This document shows, piece after piece, positions 1 to 6,089 of a stretch of 6,925 nt of DNA. Under the pieces are notes generated by a model. The model worked only from the letters and a program-made list of their open reading frames with translations, was not told the DNA's origin and made no database searches. The position numbers and the translations under genes were made by a program. The stretch covers positions 1 to 6,925 of the forward strand of contig RFJX01000178.1 in the NCBI GenBank assembly GCA_003694425.1, in the 5' to 3' direction. Within the stretch, counting starts at the first letter, position 1. Each line of letters begins with the position of its first letter. The DNA comes from Gammaproteobacteria bacterium. Its GTDB lineage: Bacteria > Pseudomonadota > Gammaproteobacteria > J113.

Positions 1-710
1 ACCCCGGCGATGAGCGCCCGCTCGCCGGGCAGGGCCGTCTCCTTCTCGATGATGGAGGCCATGACCAGGGCCTCGTAGGGGGTGTCATAGGGGAGCCCCT
101 CCGCCCGGGCGGCCCATTCCTCCGCCAGCACCCGTTCCATCGTCCGGTAGGCGCGGAGCAGGAAGTCCCGGTCCGTGGTCCCGGCGGGAAAGTGGTAGGT
201 GTCGGGGAAGAAGCGCCCCTCCGGATGTTCGTCCGGATGGCCCAGGGCCGCCATCACCGCCCCGTCATCCAGTCCGCGCAGGGTCTGGCGCAGGGTGTCG
301 GTCTGCTCTATCGCCCGGCGCACGTCACGGAAGGTCCAGCCCTCGACCAGGGTCAGGCTGTGCTGCACCACCCTCCCGGCGGTGAGCAGTCCCAGCAGAC
401 CGGGCACGGTCAGACCCGGTTCCAGGTGATACTCTCCGGCCCGGATCTGCCGCCCGAGCCCCTTCCAGCGCGCCCAGAGGAGGAGGAGGCGCGGGTCGTC
501 GATGACCCCCTCACCCGCCAGCTCCTCCATCAGCTTCCTGAGCGAGGTGCCGGGATCGATGACGAGGGTGTATCCCTCCTCCGGCAGCTCCAGGGGGCGG
601 GACAGCTCCAGCTGGAGCTCCTGCCAGAGCCAGCCGCCCACCAGCGCCACCGCCAGGACCGCCGCGCCCAGGAGGCGAAAGAGGATCCGGGAGAGATTCA
701 GGGCAGCCAT
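1..710 (-). CDS. mltG: MltG (YceG-like) endolytic murein transglycosylase, 3' end cut off by window edge
   Basis: MltG is an inner-membrane lytic transglycosylase that cuts newly made peptidoglycan glycan strands and is thought to set their length. The visible part is 236 complete codons read without a stop. It starts with a short basic N-terminus, then one hydrophobic membrane segment at about residues 11-29 that also acts as a signal anchor. A LysM-like subdomain follows (about 45-115, including RAGEYHL at 90-96). The YceG catalytic domain then carries EGRFFPDTYHF (164-174), PYEAL (211-215) and ASIIEKET (218-225). Glu222 in that last motif matches the catalytic glutamate (E218) of E. coli MltG. 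The ATG at 710 was chosen because it gives the expected N-terminus and has GGAG five bases upstream. The start overlaps the last 13 bp of pabC, which suggests translational coupling. About a third of the usual 340-residue protein lies beyond base 1. Identity is near certain from the motifs and the position after pabC. Confidence 0.95.
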   Translation of the reverse strand, partial: MAALNLSRILFRLLGAAVLAVALVGGWLWQELQLELSRPLELPEEGYTLVIDPGTSLRKLMEELAGEGVIDDPRLLLLWARWKGLGRQIRAGEYHLEPGLTVPGLLGLLTAGRVVQHSLTLVEGWTFRDVRRAIEQTDTLRQTLRGLDDGAVMAALGHPDEHPEGRFFPDTYHFPAGTTDRDFLLRAYRTMERVLAEEWAARAEGLPYDTPYEALVMASIIEKETALPGERALIAG

Positions 711-1540
711 CCCTGCTCCAGCAGCCGGTTGCGCAGCCGCCGGGTCAGCGGCCAGTCGTCGTGCTCCAGGACCGGTTCCAGGAGCCAGCGCCGGACCGGC
801 CACAGGCCGATGAGGCTGTTGCAGAAAAAGGCCTCGCTGGCCCGGCAGATGTCTTCCATGGTGAGCTCACGAACCACCACTTCGATGCCCAGCCCGGCGG
901 CCGCCTCCAGCACCCGGCGACGCATCACCCCGGCCACCCCCGCCGCCGACAGGTCCGCGGTCAGCATTCCGTCGCCCCTGACCAGAAAGAGATTGCTCAT
1001 GGTGCCCTCTACCGGATGGCCCGGTTCATCCAGCATCAGCCCCTCGTGGATCTCCGGATCGCTCCATTCGGCGCGCGCCAGGACCTGCTCCAGGCGGCCC
1101 AGGTGCTTGAGCCCTGCGAGGGCCGGATTGCGGCCCAGCCTGACGCGGCAAAGGCGCACCTGGATGCCCCGGTCGAAGCGCTCCGGGGGATAGTCGGGCC
1201 AGGGAGAGGCGATGACGATGCGACGGGCACGGGCCTCGTCCGGGGGGCGGTAGCCCCTGCCGCCTTCGCCCCGGGTGAGGATCAGCTTGACCACGCAGCG
1301 GTCCACGCCCCCGGAGACCCTGCGGACCTCGTCCAGCAGCAGATCGGCCGGGGGCACGGGCAGGGAGAGGCGCCTGCCGCCCTCCTCGAGCCGCTCCAGA
1401 TGGGCCTCCCAGTTCAGTGGCTCCCCCGCCCTGACCGCCAGGGTCTCGAACAGCCCGTCGCCATAGTGGAGACCGCGATCGCGCACGCCGACCCGGTCCG
1501 CCGGGATGCCATCGACCAGGGATCCGTCTGGCGGGGTCAT
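698..1540 (-). CDS. pabC: Aminodeoxychorismate lyase (PLP-dependent, class IV aminotransferase fold)
   Basis: PabC converts 4-amino-4-deoxychorismate to p-aminobenzoate and pyruvate in cytoplasmic folate synthesis. The protein is 280 residues, against 269 in E. coli. Family marks are RDRGLHYGDGLFET (20-33), the phosphate-site stretch RGEGGRGY (90-97), the long conserved block VRLGRNPALAGLKHLGRLEQV (133-153) and EGTMSNLF (178-185). Lys145 in the central block is the expected Schiff-base lysine for pyridoxal phosphate, and Glu178 fits the conserved cofactor-binding glutamate. The only plausible start is the ATG at 1540, 19 bp after the fabF stop. It adds about seven residues compared with E. 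coli. Its ribosome site is poor: AGGA directly abuts the ATG, so translation probably depends on ribosomes coming from fabF. A branched-chain or D-amino-acid aminotransferase is the main alternative in this fold, but the fab/mltG context and the LAGLKHLGRLEQV block favour PabC. Confidence 0.93.
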   Translation of the reverse strand: MTPPDGSLVDGIPADRVGVRDRGLHYGDGLFETLAVRAGEPLNWEAHLERLEEGGRRLSLPVPPADLLLDEVRRVSGGVDRCVVKLILTRGEGGRGYRPPDEARARRIVIASPWPDYPPERFDRGIQVRLCRVRLGRNPALAGLKHLGRLEQVLARAEWSDPEIHEGLMLDEPGHPVEGTMSNLFLVRGDGMLTADLSAAGVAGVMRRRVLEAAAGLGIEVVVRELTMEDICRASEAFFCNSLIGLWPVRRWLLEPVLEHDDWPLTRRLRNRLLEQGWLP

Positions 1541-1559
1541 TCCTGCGCTACGGAGACTG

Positions 1560-2804
1560 TCAGTCGAAGCGCCTGAAGACCAGGGTGCCGTTGGTGCCGC
1601 CGAAGCCGAAGGAATTGGACATGGCCACCCTGATCTCCATCTCCCGCGCGTGGTTGGGGACATAGTCCAGGTCGCATTCCGGATCGGGGTGCTCCAGGTT
1701 GATGGTCGGAGGGGCCACCTGATCACGGATGCTCAGCACCGTGAACACCGCCTCCACGCCACCCGCCGCGCCGAGCAGATGCCCGATCATCGACTTGGTG
1801 GAGCTCATCGGTACCGAGTGGGCGCGCTCGCCGAACAGTCGCTTCACCGCCTGGGTCTCGGCCACGTCACCGGCCGGGGTGGAGGTGCCGTGGGCGTTGA
1901 TGTAGTCCACCGCATCCGGGCCGAGACCGGCGTCCTCGAGGGCCAGCGCCATGCAGCGGGCCGCCCCCTCCCCGTCCTCGGACGGGGCGGTTATGTGATA
2001 GGCGTCGGCGCTCATGCCGAAGCCGGCCAGCTCGGCGTAGATCCGCGCCCCCCTGCGCCTGGCGTGCTCCAGCTCCTCCAGCACCAGCACACCGCCTCCG
2101 TCACCGAGGACGAATCCGTCCCGGTCACGGTCCCAGGGACGACTGGCACGCTGCGGGTCGTCGTTGCGGGTCGACAGGGCGCGGGCGGCGCAGAAGCCAC
2201 CCAGGCCGGTGGGCGAGGTGGCCATCTCGCTGCCGCCGGCGATCATCACGTCGGCCTCCCCGTACCGGATCTTGCGGGCCGCATCGCCGATACAGTGGGT
2301 CCCGGTGGCGCAGGCGGTGACGATGGCATAGTTGGGTCCCTTGAACCCGTAACGGATCGAGAGGTTGCCCGAGACCATGTTGATGATGTTGCTGGGCACG
2401 AAGAAGGGCGAGATCTTGCGGGGACCACCGTCGAGGAAGGCCTGGTAGCCCTGTTCGATCCCGGGAAGTCCCCCGATCCCGGACCCGATCGCGACCCCGA
2501 TCCGGGTCGGGTCCACGCTCCCCTCCTCCTCCAGCCCGGCGTCACGCACCGCCTGGATCCCTGCCACCATGCCGTAGTGGATGAAGGGGTCCATGCGCCG
2601 CGCATCCTTCCTGGAGAGATAGCTCTCCAGGTCCAGGTCCCTGACCATGGCGGCGAAACGGGTGGGGAACTGACTTGCGTCGAAGTGCTCGATCGGGCGG
2701 GCACCGCTGACCCCGGCGAGGATGTTGCGCCAGCTCTCCTCGACCGTATTGCCGACGGGACAGACCGTCCCGAGGCCGGTAACGACTACTCTTCTCTTGC
2801 TCAC
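1560..2804 (-). CDS. fabF: 3-oxoacyl-[acyl-carrier-protein] synthase II (KAS II)
   Basis: FabF condenses malonyl-ACP with a growing acyl-ACP, adding two carbons with loss of CO2. In E. coli it is the enzyme that extends palmitoleate to cis-vaccenate when it is cold. It is a cytoplasmic homodimer with a thiolase fold. Starting at the GTG at 2804, the protein is 414 residues (413 in E. coli) and begins [11 protein letters not shown] as the family does. The catalytic triad is complete: Cys165 in the TACATG motif, His305 in NAHGTSTP and His342 in GHLLGAAG. Lys337 (STKSM) and the C-terminal glycine-rich loop [10 protein letters not shown] (397-406) are also present. An in-frame ATG at 2849 would add 15 unconserved residues and has no good ribosome site, so it was not used. 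GAGAGAG lies five bases before the GTG. The gene follows acpP after a 155-bp gap with strong hairpins, so its mRNA level may be set separately from acpP. Confidence 0.97.
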   Translation of the reverse strand: MSKRRVVVTGLGTVCPVGNTVEESWRNILAGVSGARPIEHFDASQFPTRFAAMVRDLDLESYLSRKDARRMDPFIHYGMVAGIQAVRDAGLEEEGSVDPTRIGVAIGSGIGGLPGIEQGYQAFLDGGPRKISPFFVPSNIINMVSGNLSIRYGFKGPNYAIVTACATGTHCIGDAARKIRYGEADVMIAGGSEMATSPTGLGGFCAARALSTRNDDPQRASRPWDRDRDGFVLGDGGGVLVLEELEHARRRGARIYAELAGFGMSADAYHITAPSEDGEGAARCMALALEDAGLGPDAVDYINAHGTSTPAGDVAETQAVKRLFGERAHSVPMSSTKSMIGHLLGAAGGVEAVFTVLSIRDQVAPPTINLEHPDPECDLDYVPNHAREMEIRVAMSNSFGFGGTNGTLVFRRFD

Positions 2805-2809
2805 CGTTG

Positions 2810-2816
2810 CTCTCTC
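2810..2816 (-). promoter_or_regulatory. Ribosome binding site supporting the GTG start of fabF
   Basis: A purine run GAGAGAG ends five bases before the GTG at 2804. It is only a partial match to the anti-Shine-Dalgarno sequence. It lies in the right place, whereas the upstream ATG at 2849 has nothing better than GGA directly against it. Together with conserved protein alignment, it decides the fabF start. Confidence 0.6.
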
Positions 2817-2857
2817 GTGCGGGATTCGTGGAAGCGGCGCCCGCCCCATTCCGGGGG

Positions 2858-2886
2858 ATCATAAACGAAGGGCCGCGTGGTGCTCA
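2858..2886 (-). promoter_or_regulatory. Possible sigma-70-type promoter for fabF
   Basis: Reading the minus strand, TATGAT (2858-2863) matches the -10 consensus at five of six bases. It lies 17 bp after TGAGCA (2881-2886), a poor three-of-six match to the -35 consensus. A transcript would begin near 2851 and have a leader of about 47 bases before the fabF GTG. The -35 element lies in and beside the loop of the 2867-2897 hairpin. The weak -35 makes this a tentative call. Confidence 0.25.
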
Positions 2887-2897
2887 CGCGGCCCTTC
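2867..2897 (-). terminator. Strong hairpin after acpP, probable intrinsic (perhaps partial) terminator
   Basis: The arms GAAGGGCCGCGTG and CACGCGGCCCTTC form a perfect 13-bp stem with a five-base loop. In the acpP transcript the stem is followed by GTTTAT, a short and imperfect T tract. The strength of the stem argues for termination or a protected 3' end. The weak T tract suggests read-through into fabF. It lies 63 bp past the acpP stop codon. The stem is symmetrical, so it could also act for plus-strand transcription, but no plus-strand gene is present here. Confidence 0.65.
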
Positions 2898-2927
2898 ATG
2901 CGGTTCGACGACCGCCGGGGCATCAGT

Positions 2928-2951
2928 CGCCGGCCTGGATGGAGGCCGGCG
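2928..2951 (-). repeat. Perfect GC-rich inverted repeat directly after the acpP stop codon
   Basis: The arms CGCCGGCCT and AGGCCGGCG form a 9-bp perfect stem around a six-base loop, beginning eight bases after the acpP stop codon. No T tract follows, so it is unlikely to be a classic terminator alone. Its place just after a gene for a very abundant protein fits a block to 3'-to-5' RNA decay. It stands in tandem with the hairpin at 2867-2897. Confidence 0.5.
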
Positions 2952-2959
2952 GGCAGGCC

Positions 2960-3196
2960 TTATTCGGAATGTGCGGTGACGTAGTCAATCGCCTGCTGAA
3001 CGGTGGTGATCTTCTCGGCCTCTTCGTCCGGGATCTCGGTCTTGAACTCCTCCTCGAGGGCCATGACCAGTTCCACGGTATCGAGGGAATCGGCTCCGAG
3101 ATCATCGACGAACGAGGCCTCGTTGGTGACCTCCTCCTCCTTGACGCCAAGCTGCTCGACGATGATCTTCTTGACGCGTTCTTCTATGCTGCTCAT
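2960..3196 (-). CDS. acpP: Acyl carrier protein
   Basis: AcpP carries the growing fatty acid as a thioester on a 4'-phosphopantetheine arm and is the shared substrate of FabD, FabH, FabG, FabF and PlsX in this cluster. The product is 78 residues, the normal size, strongly acidic, and begins [18 protein letters not shown] as in E. coli (MSTIEERVKK). The modification motif [13 protein letters not shown] covers residues 31-43, with Ser37 as the site for phosphopantetheine attachment by AcpS. Helix II (residues 36-50), which partner enzymes recognise, is fully conserved in type. The start is the ATG at 3196. The reading frame stays open to 3271, but that extension is unconserved and runs through the promoter region. 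The ribosome site GGGAGG lies 12 bases upstream, which is rather far. Hairpins and possible promoters flank the gene on both sides, consistent with separate high expression. Confidence 0.98.
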   Translation of the reverse strand: MSSIEERVKKIIVEQLGVKEEEVTNEASFVDDLGADSLDTVELVMALEEEFKTEIPDEEAEKITTVQQAIDYVTAHSE

Positions 3197-3208
3197 GACG
3201 ATTCTTAT

Positions 3209-3214
3209 CCTCCC
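3209..3214 (-). promoter_or_regulatory. Ribosome binding site of acpP with long spacing
   Basis: GGGAGG is the strongest Shine-Dalgarno match among the genes here, as expected for a very abundant protein. It lies 12 bases before the ATG, longer than the usual 5 to 9. The start codon itself is not in doubt. Confidence 0.6.
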
Positions 3215-3243
3215 AGGATGGTTACAGCGCGTGCTGCGCGGAT

Positions 3244-3271
3244 AGTTTATTGAAAAGCCCGGAAGTTGCAA
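3244..3271 (-). promoter_or_regulatory. Probable sigma-70-type promoter of acpP
   Basis: On the minus strand TTGCAA (3266-3271) and TAAACT (3244-3249) are separated by 16 bp. Each matches its consensus (TTGACA, TATAAT) at four of six bases, including the key A2 and T6 of the -10 element. A transcript would start near 3237 and leave about 40 bases of leader before acpP. The surroundings are AT-rich compared with the rest of the window. E. coli acpP is also known to have its own promoter. The call is by eye. Confidence 0.45.
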
Positions 3272-3278
3272 GTCGGGC
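3257..3278 (-). terminator. Hairpin with T run in the fabG-acpP gap, possible weak terminator or attenuator
   Basis: On the minus strand GCCCG and CGGGC form a 5-bp stem around a 12-base loop and are followed at once by TTTT (3253-3256). The shape is that of a rho-independent terminator, but the stem is short and the loop large, so it would be weak. It overlaps the probable acpP promoter, whose -35 element falls inside the loop. It could dampen read-through from fabG while acpP starts afresh. Confidence 0.4.
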
Positions 3279-3301
3279 CGTTTCCCCAGATTGAAATCCC
3301 T

Positions 3302-3314
3302 TATCAGTCTGATA
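3302..3314. repeat. 13-bp palindrome upstream of the acpP promoter, possible operator
   Basis: TATCAG and CTGATA form a perfect 6-1-6 inverted repeat in a stretch of about 30% G+C between fabG and the acpP promoter. It is centred about 40 bp upstream of the -35 element. Dyads of this kind often bind dimeric regulators. It does not resemble the FadR or FabR sites I know from E. coli, so the binder, if any, is unknown. Confidence 0.3.
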
Positions 3315-3346
3315 GTTACAAATCATTTTTGATGCTATTTATGCCA

Positions 3347-4093
3347 TCATGGCATGTACATGCCACCGTTGACATTGAGGGTTTCACCGGTGATGTAGGC
3401 GCCATCCTCCGAGGCCAGGAAGGCCACCGCCTTCGCCACTTCTTCAGCCTCACCCAACCGCCTCAGCGGGATCTGGCCAAGCAGGCCCTGGCGCTGGTTC
3501 TCGGGCAGCGCGCGGGTCATGTCCGACTCGATGAAGCCGGGGGCCACGGCGTTGACCGTGATGTTGCGGCTGCCCACCTCCCGGGCCAGCGACTTGGTGA
3601 ATCCTATCATTCCGGCCTTCGAGGCCGCGTAGTTGGTCTGGCCCGGATTGCCGCTGAGGGCCACTACCGAGGTGATGTTGATGATGCGACCGTGACGCGC
3701 CTTCATCATGCCCTTCAGCAACCCCCGGCAGAGGCGGTAGATCGAGGTCAGGTTGGTGGCGATGACCTCGTCCCACTCCTCGTCCCTCATCCTCAGCAGC
3801 AGGTTGTCGCGGGCGATCCCGGCATTGTTCACCAGGATGGTAGGCGTCTGTCCCTCCGCCGCCAGCCACTCCAGCAGGGCCGAAACGGACTCCGGGCTGG
3901 CCACATCCAGGCATCTGCCTGTCCCGCTATACCCGTTTTCTTTCAGATAGTTGGATATCCTTTCTGATCCTTCTTCTGTGGTCGCGGTACCGATCACGCC
4001 GGCACCCCGTGATGCCAGTTCCAGGGCGATGGCCCGGCCGATGCCGCGGCTGGCGCCGGTGACCAGGGCGATGCGTCCGTCCAGCCGGCTCAT
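3347..4093 (-). CDS. fabG: 3-oxoacyl-[acyl-carrier-protein] reductase
   Basis: FabG reduces 3-ketoacyl-ACP to (R)-3-hydroxyacyl-ACP with NADPH, the first reduction in each elongation cycle. It is a cytoplasmic, usually tetrameric, short-chain dehydrogenase/reductase. The product is 248 residues (244 in E. coli). The cofactor loop TGASRGIG is at 12-19, NNAG at 89-92, and the active-site set is Asn114, Ser142, Tyr155 and Lys159 (YAASK). NAVAPGFIESDMT (171-183) and the C-terminal NGGMYMP ending are typical. The ATG at 4093 overlaps the fabD stop codon as ATGA, so the two are probably translationally coupled. The frame stays open upstream to 4438, but that stretch is the shadow of fabD. A local AT-rich patch covers codons for about residues 38-58. 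Other SDR enzymes share the fold, but position and close similarity to FabG make the call firm. Confidence 0.97.
   Translation of the reverse strand: MSRLDGRIALVTGASRGIGRAIALELASRGAGVIGTATTEEGSERISNYLKENGYSGTGRCLDVASPESVSALLEWLAAEGQTPTILVNNAGIARDNLLLRMRDEEWDEVIATNLTSIYRLCRGLLKGMMKARHGRIINITSVVALSGNPGQTNYAASKAGMIGFTKSLAREVGSRNITVNAVAPGFIESDMTRALPENQRQGLLGQIPLRRLGEAEEVAKAVAFLASEDGAYITGETLNVNGGMYMP
3350..3365. repeat. 16-bp perfect palindrome over the last codons of fabG
   Basis: TGGCATGTACATGCCA reads identically on both strands and covers the final Gly-Met-Tyr-Met-Pro codons. Much of it follows from the conserved protein ending, because ATG TAC ATG is itself palindromic. A further ATGCCA at 3341-3346, beyond the stop codon, can pair with the nearer arm, so two exclusive hairpins are possible in the mRNA. 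Confidence 0.5.
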
Positions 4094-5037
4094 TGCCCGG
4101 CCTCCCGGGAGAGCAGCAGTGCCTGTTCCAGGCTCGCGGGGTCCTGCACCGCGACTGCATCCAGCGACCGGTCGATGCGCCGGCACAGCCCGGTCAGGAC
4201 CTTGCCGGGTCCGAATTCGAACGCCCTCTGCGCCCCCCGCTGCGCGATGGCGCGGACACAATCGGTCCAGCGGACCGGCTGGTGCAGCTGGGCCACGAGC
4301 TTCTGGCGGATGGTGTCGGGGCCGTCGGCCTCCGAGGCATCGACGTTGTGCAGAACGGGGCACACCGTGGGCGAGCGCAGGCTCACCTGCAGCAGGCGCT
4401 GCTCCAGCTCCTCCGCCGCGGGTTCCATCAGGGCGCAATGGGACGGGACACTCACCGGCAGCACCACGGCCCGGCGGGCACCGGCCGATTTCGCCGCCTG
4501 GATGGCACGTTCGACCGCCTGTCGCTGACCGGCGATCACCACCTGCCCGGGGGCATTGTAATTGGCACAGGAGACGACCTGTCCCTGCGAGACCTCACGG
4601 CAGATCGCCTCGAGGCGTTCGTCCTCCAGCCCGATGATCGCGGCCATGGCGCCCGCCTCCGGGGCCACCGCCTCCTGCATGAAGCGGCCCCGGTCTGCCA
4701 CCAGCGCCACCGCCTCGGGAAAATCCAGGGCGCCGGCACAGACGAGGGCCGTATATTCACCCAGGCTGTGTCCGGCCATCACCATGGGCACCGGACCGTC
4801 ATGCTCGCGCCAGATCCGCCACACCGCCACCCCGGCGGCCAGCATCGCCGGCTGGGTATTGGCGGTCTGGCCCAGTTCCTCCTCCGGGCCTTCACGCACC
4901 AGACGCCACAGGTCCACCGCCAGCGCATCCGACGCCTCGCGGAAGGTCTGTTCGACCAGGGGTTCCACCTCCGCCAGGGCGGAGAGCATGCCCACGCTCT
5001 GGGAGCCCTGGCCGGGAAACAGGATGGCAAATGTCAT
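4090..5037 (-). CDS. fabD: Malonyl-CoA:[acyl-carrier-protein] transacylase
   Basis: FabD moves malonyl from coenzyme A to the phosphopantetheine arm of AcpP, supplying the extender unit for FabH and FabF. The product is 315 residues (309 in E. coli). The N-terminal FPGQGSQ (7-13) shapes the oxyanion hole. The nucleophile elbow is GHSLGEY with Ser91. Arg116 (ADRGRFMQ) fits the malonate-carboxylate-binding arginine, and His200 (VPSH) is the partner of the serine. Gln250 lies in the C-terminal QLHQPVRW block. FEFGPGKVLTGL (273-284) closes the fold. The ATG at 5037 gives the standard MTFAILFPGQGSQ start and has GGAGAG eight bases upstream. The gene is 89 bp from fabH and overlaps fabG by four bases. 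It is complete, with no odd features. Confidence 0.97.
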   Translation of the reverse strand: MTFAILFPGQGSQSVGMLSALAEVEPLVEQTFREASDALAVDLWRLVREGPEEELGQTANTQPAMLAAGVAVWRIWREHDGPVPMVMAGHSLGEYTALVCAGALDFPEAVALVADRGRFMQEAVAPEAGAMAAIIGLEDERLEAICREVSQGQVVSCANYNAPGQVVIAGQRQAVERAIQAAKSAGARRAVVLPVSVPSHCALMEPAAEELEQRLLQVSLRSPTVCPVLHNVDASEADGPDTIRQKLVAQLHQPVRWTDCVRAIAQRGAQRAFEFGPGKVLTGLCRRIDRSLDAVAVQDPASLEQALLLSREAGQ

Positions 5038-5060
5038 CTGACAGTCTCTCCGGTGATTGA

Positions 5061-5081
5061 GGGGACCGCTTCGGGATCCCC
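5061..5081 (-). repeat. Small hairpin in the fabH-fabD gap
   Basis: GGGGA and TCCCC form a 5-bp stem around an 11-base interior that can add a CC/GG pair. No T tract follows, so termination is unlikely. The 89-bp gap (5038-5126) holds only this and the fabD ribosome site (GGAGAG, 5046-5051). I see no convincing promoter in it. Confidence 0.3.
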
Positions 5082-5126
5082 GCTCTTGCTAGGATTTCTT
5101 CCCTGCGGATGGCCCTTCCCGCTCCA

Positions 5127-6089
5127 TCAGTAACGGACCAGGGCCGAGCCCCAGGTGAAGCCGCCGCCAAAGGCCTCCAGCAGGAGTGTGTCACCCCGCC
5201 TGATCCGACCGTCGCGTACCGCTTCGTCGAGCGCCAGCGGGATCGAGGCGGCCGAGGTGTTGCCGTGCCTGTCCACCGTGACCACCACCCGCTCCATCGG
5301 CAGCCCGAGCTTTCTGGCGGTGGCCTGGATGATCCGGATGTTGGCCTGATGCGGAACCAGCCAGTCGATCTGGTCCTGCTGCAGGTGGTTGGCGCCGAGG
5401 GTCTCGACCACGATGCGGCCCAGGGTGCGCACCGCCATCTTGAAGACCTCGTTGCCCTGCATCCGGATCGTCGCTTCACCCGGTGCCTCGACCTTGCACG
5501 ACACCCCGCCGGGGACCATCAGCAGGTCCTTGTAGCTGCCGTCTGCATGGATGTGGGTCGAAAGGATGCCGGGCTGGTCGGTCGCCTCCAGCACCACCGC
5601 CCCCGCCCCGTCCCCGAACAGCACGCAGGTCCCCCTGTCGCTCCAGTCCACGATCCTCGAAAGGGTCTCCGCCCCCACTACCAGGGCCTTGCGCGAACCC
5701 CCGGTGCGGATGAAGCGATCGGCGACGGAGAGGGCGTAGACGAACCCGGTGCAGACCGCCTGGATGTCGAAGGCCGGGCAGCCGTGGATCTCCAGCCGTT
5801 CCTGGAGCAGGCAGGCGGTGCTGGGGAAGATCCGGTCGGGGGTCGTGGTGGCGACGATGATGAGGTCTATTTCCTGAGGCTGGAGCCCCGCCTCCTCGAT
5901 GGCCACGCGTGCGGCCCGTTCCGCCAGGTCACAGGTGGTCTCGTCCTCGGCCACCAGATGGCGCTCCCGGATCCCGGTCCGCTCGATGATCCACTCGCTG
6001 GAGGTATCGACCATCGCCTCCAGCTCCTCATTGGTGAGGACCCTTTCCGGCAGATAACCGCCGGTCCCGGTGATGGTCGAAAAGGTCAA
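5127..6089 (-). CDS. fabH: 3-oxoacyl-[acyl-carrier-protein] synthase III (KAS III)
   Basis: FabH starts fatty acid synthesis by condensing acetyl-CoA with malonyl-ACP to acetoacetyl-ACP. It is a cytoplasmic thiolase-fold homodimer. The product is 320 residues (317 in E. coli). The catalytic triad is complete: Cys113 in AVCTGF, His247 in VPHQAN and Asn277 in [15 protein letters not shown] (37-44), FGDGAGA (158-164) and the C-terminal [16 protein letters not shown] ending are typical. The start is a TTG at 6089 whose last two bases are part of the plsX stop codon (TTGA). It gives a start in step with E. coli FabH ([10 protein letters not shown] against IIGTGSYLPE), and GAGAGG lies eight bases upstream. 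No in-frame ATG lies near enough to replace it without loss of the conserved N-terminus. Strong coupling to plsX translation is likely. Confidence 0.97.
   Translation of the reverse strand: MTFSTITGTGGYLPERVLTNEELEAMVDTSSEWIIERTGIRERHLVAEDETTCDLAERAARVAIEEAGLQPQEIDLIIVATTTPDRIFPSTACLLQERLEIHGCPAFDIQAVCTGFVYALSVADRFIRTGGSRKALVVGAETLSRIVDWSDRGTCVLFGDGAGAVVLEATDQPGILSTHIHADGSYKDLLMVPGGVSCKVEAPGEATIRMQGNEVFKMAVRTLGRIVVETLGANHLQQDQIDWLVPHQANIRIIQATARKLGLPMERVVVTVDRHGNTSAASIPLALDEAVRDGRIRRGDTLLLEAFGGGFTWGSALVRY

Noticed and set aside
479..491. Repeated CTC codons in mltG as a possible slippage or frameshift site
   Set aside because: The run encodes four leucines in a helix, and the frame is intact on both sides with conserved MltG motifs downstream.
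192..1193. Plus-strand open frame (333 codons) opposite mltG and pabC
   Set aside because: The translation is low in complexity and rich in Arg, Ser and Pro, and it spans the junction of two clear minus-strand genes. It is a frame shadow.
1541..1726. Extension of pabC upstream into fabF
   Set aside because: The frame remains open but is a shadow of the fabF end. No family sequence is seen before the ATG at 1540.
2805..2849. ATG at 2849 as the fabF start
   Set aside because: It adds 15 unconserved residues and lacks a ribosome site. The GTG at 2804 gives the family's N-terminus.
1506..2864. Long plus-strand open frame (452 codons) opposite fabF
   Set aside because: It is the antisense shadow of fabF in GC-rich DNA. 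Its translation shows no recognisable family, and fabF on the other strand has a complete catalytic triad.
3197..3271. ATG at 3271 as the acpP start
   Set aside because: The added 25 residues are unconserved and overlap the hairpin and promoter. The ATG at 3196 gives the standard 78-residue ACP.
4094..4438. N-terminal extension of fabG upstream of 4093
   Set aside because: The frame is open only because it shadows fabD. The ATG overlapping the fabD stop gives the normal FabG start and length.
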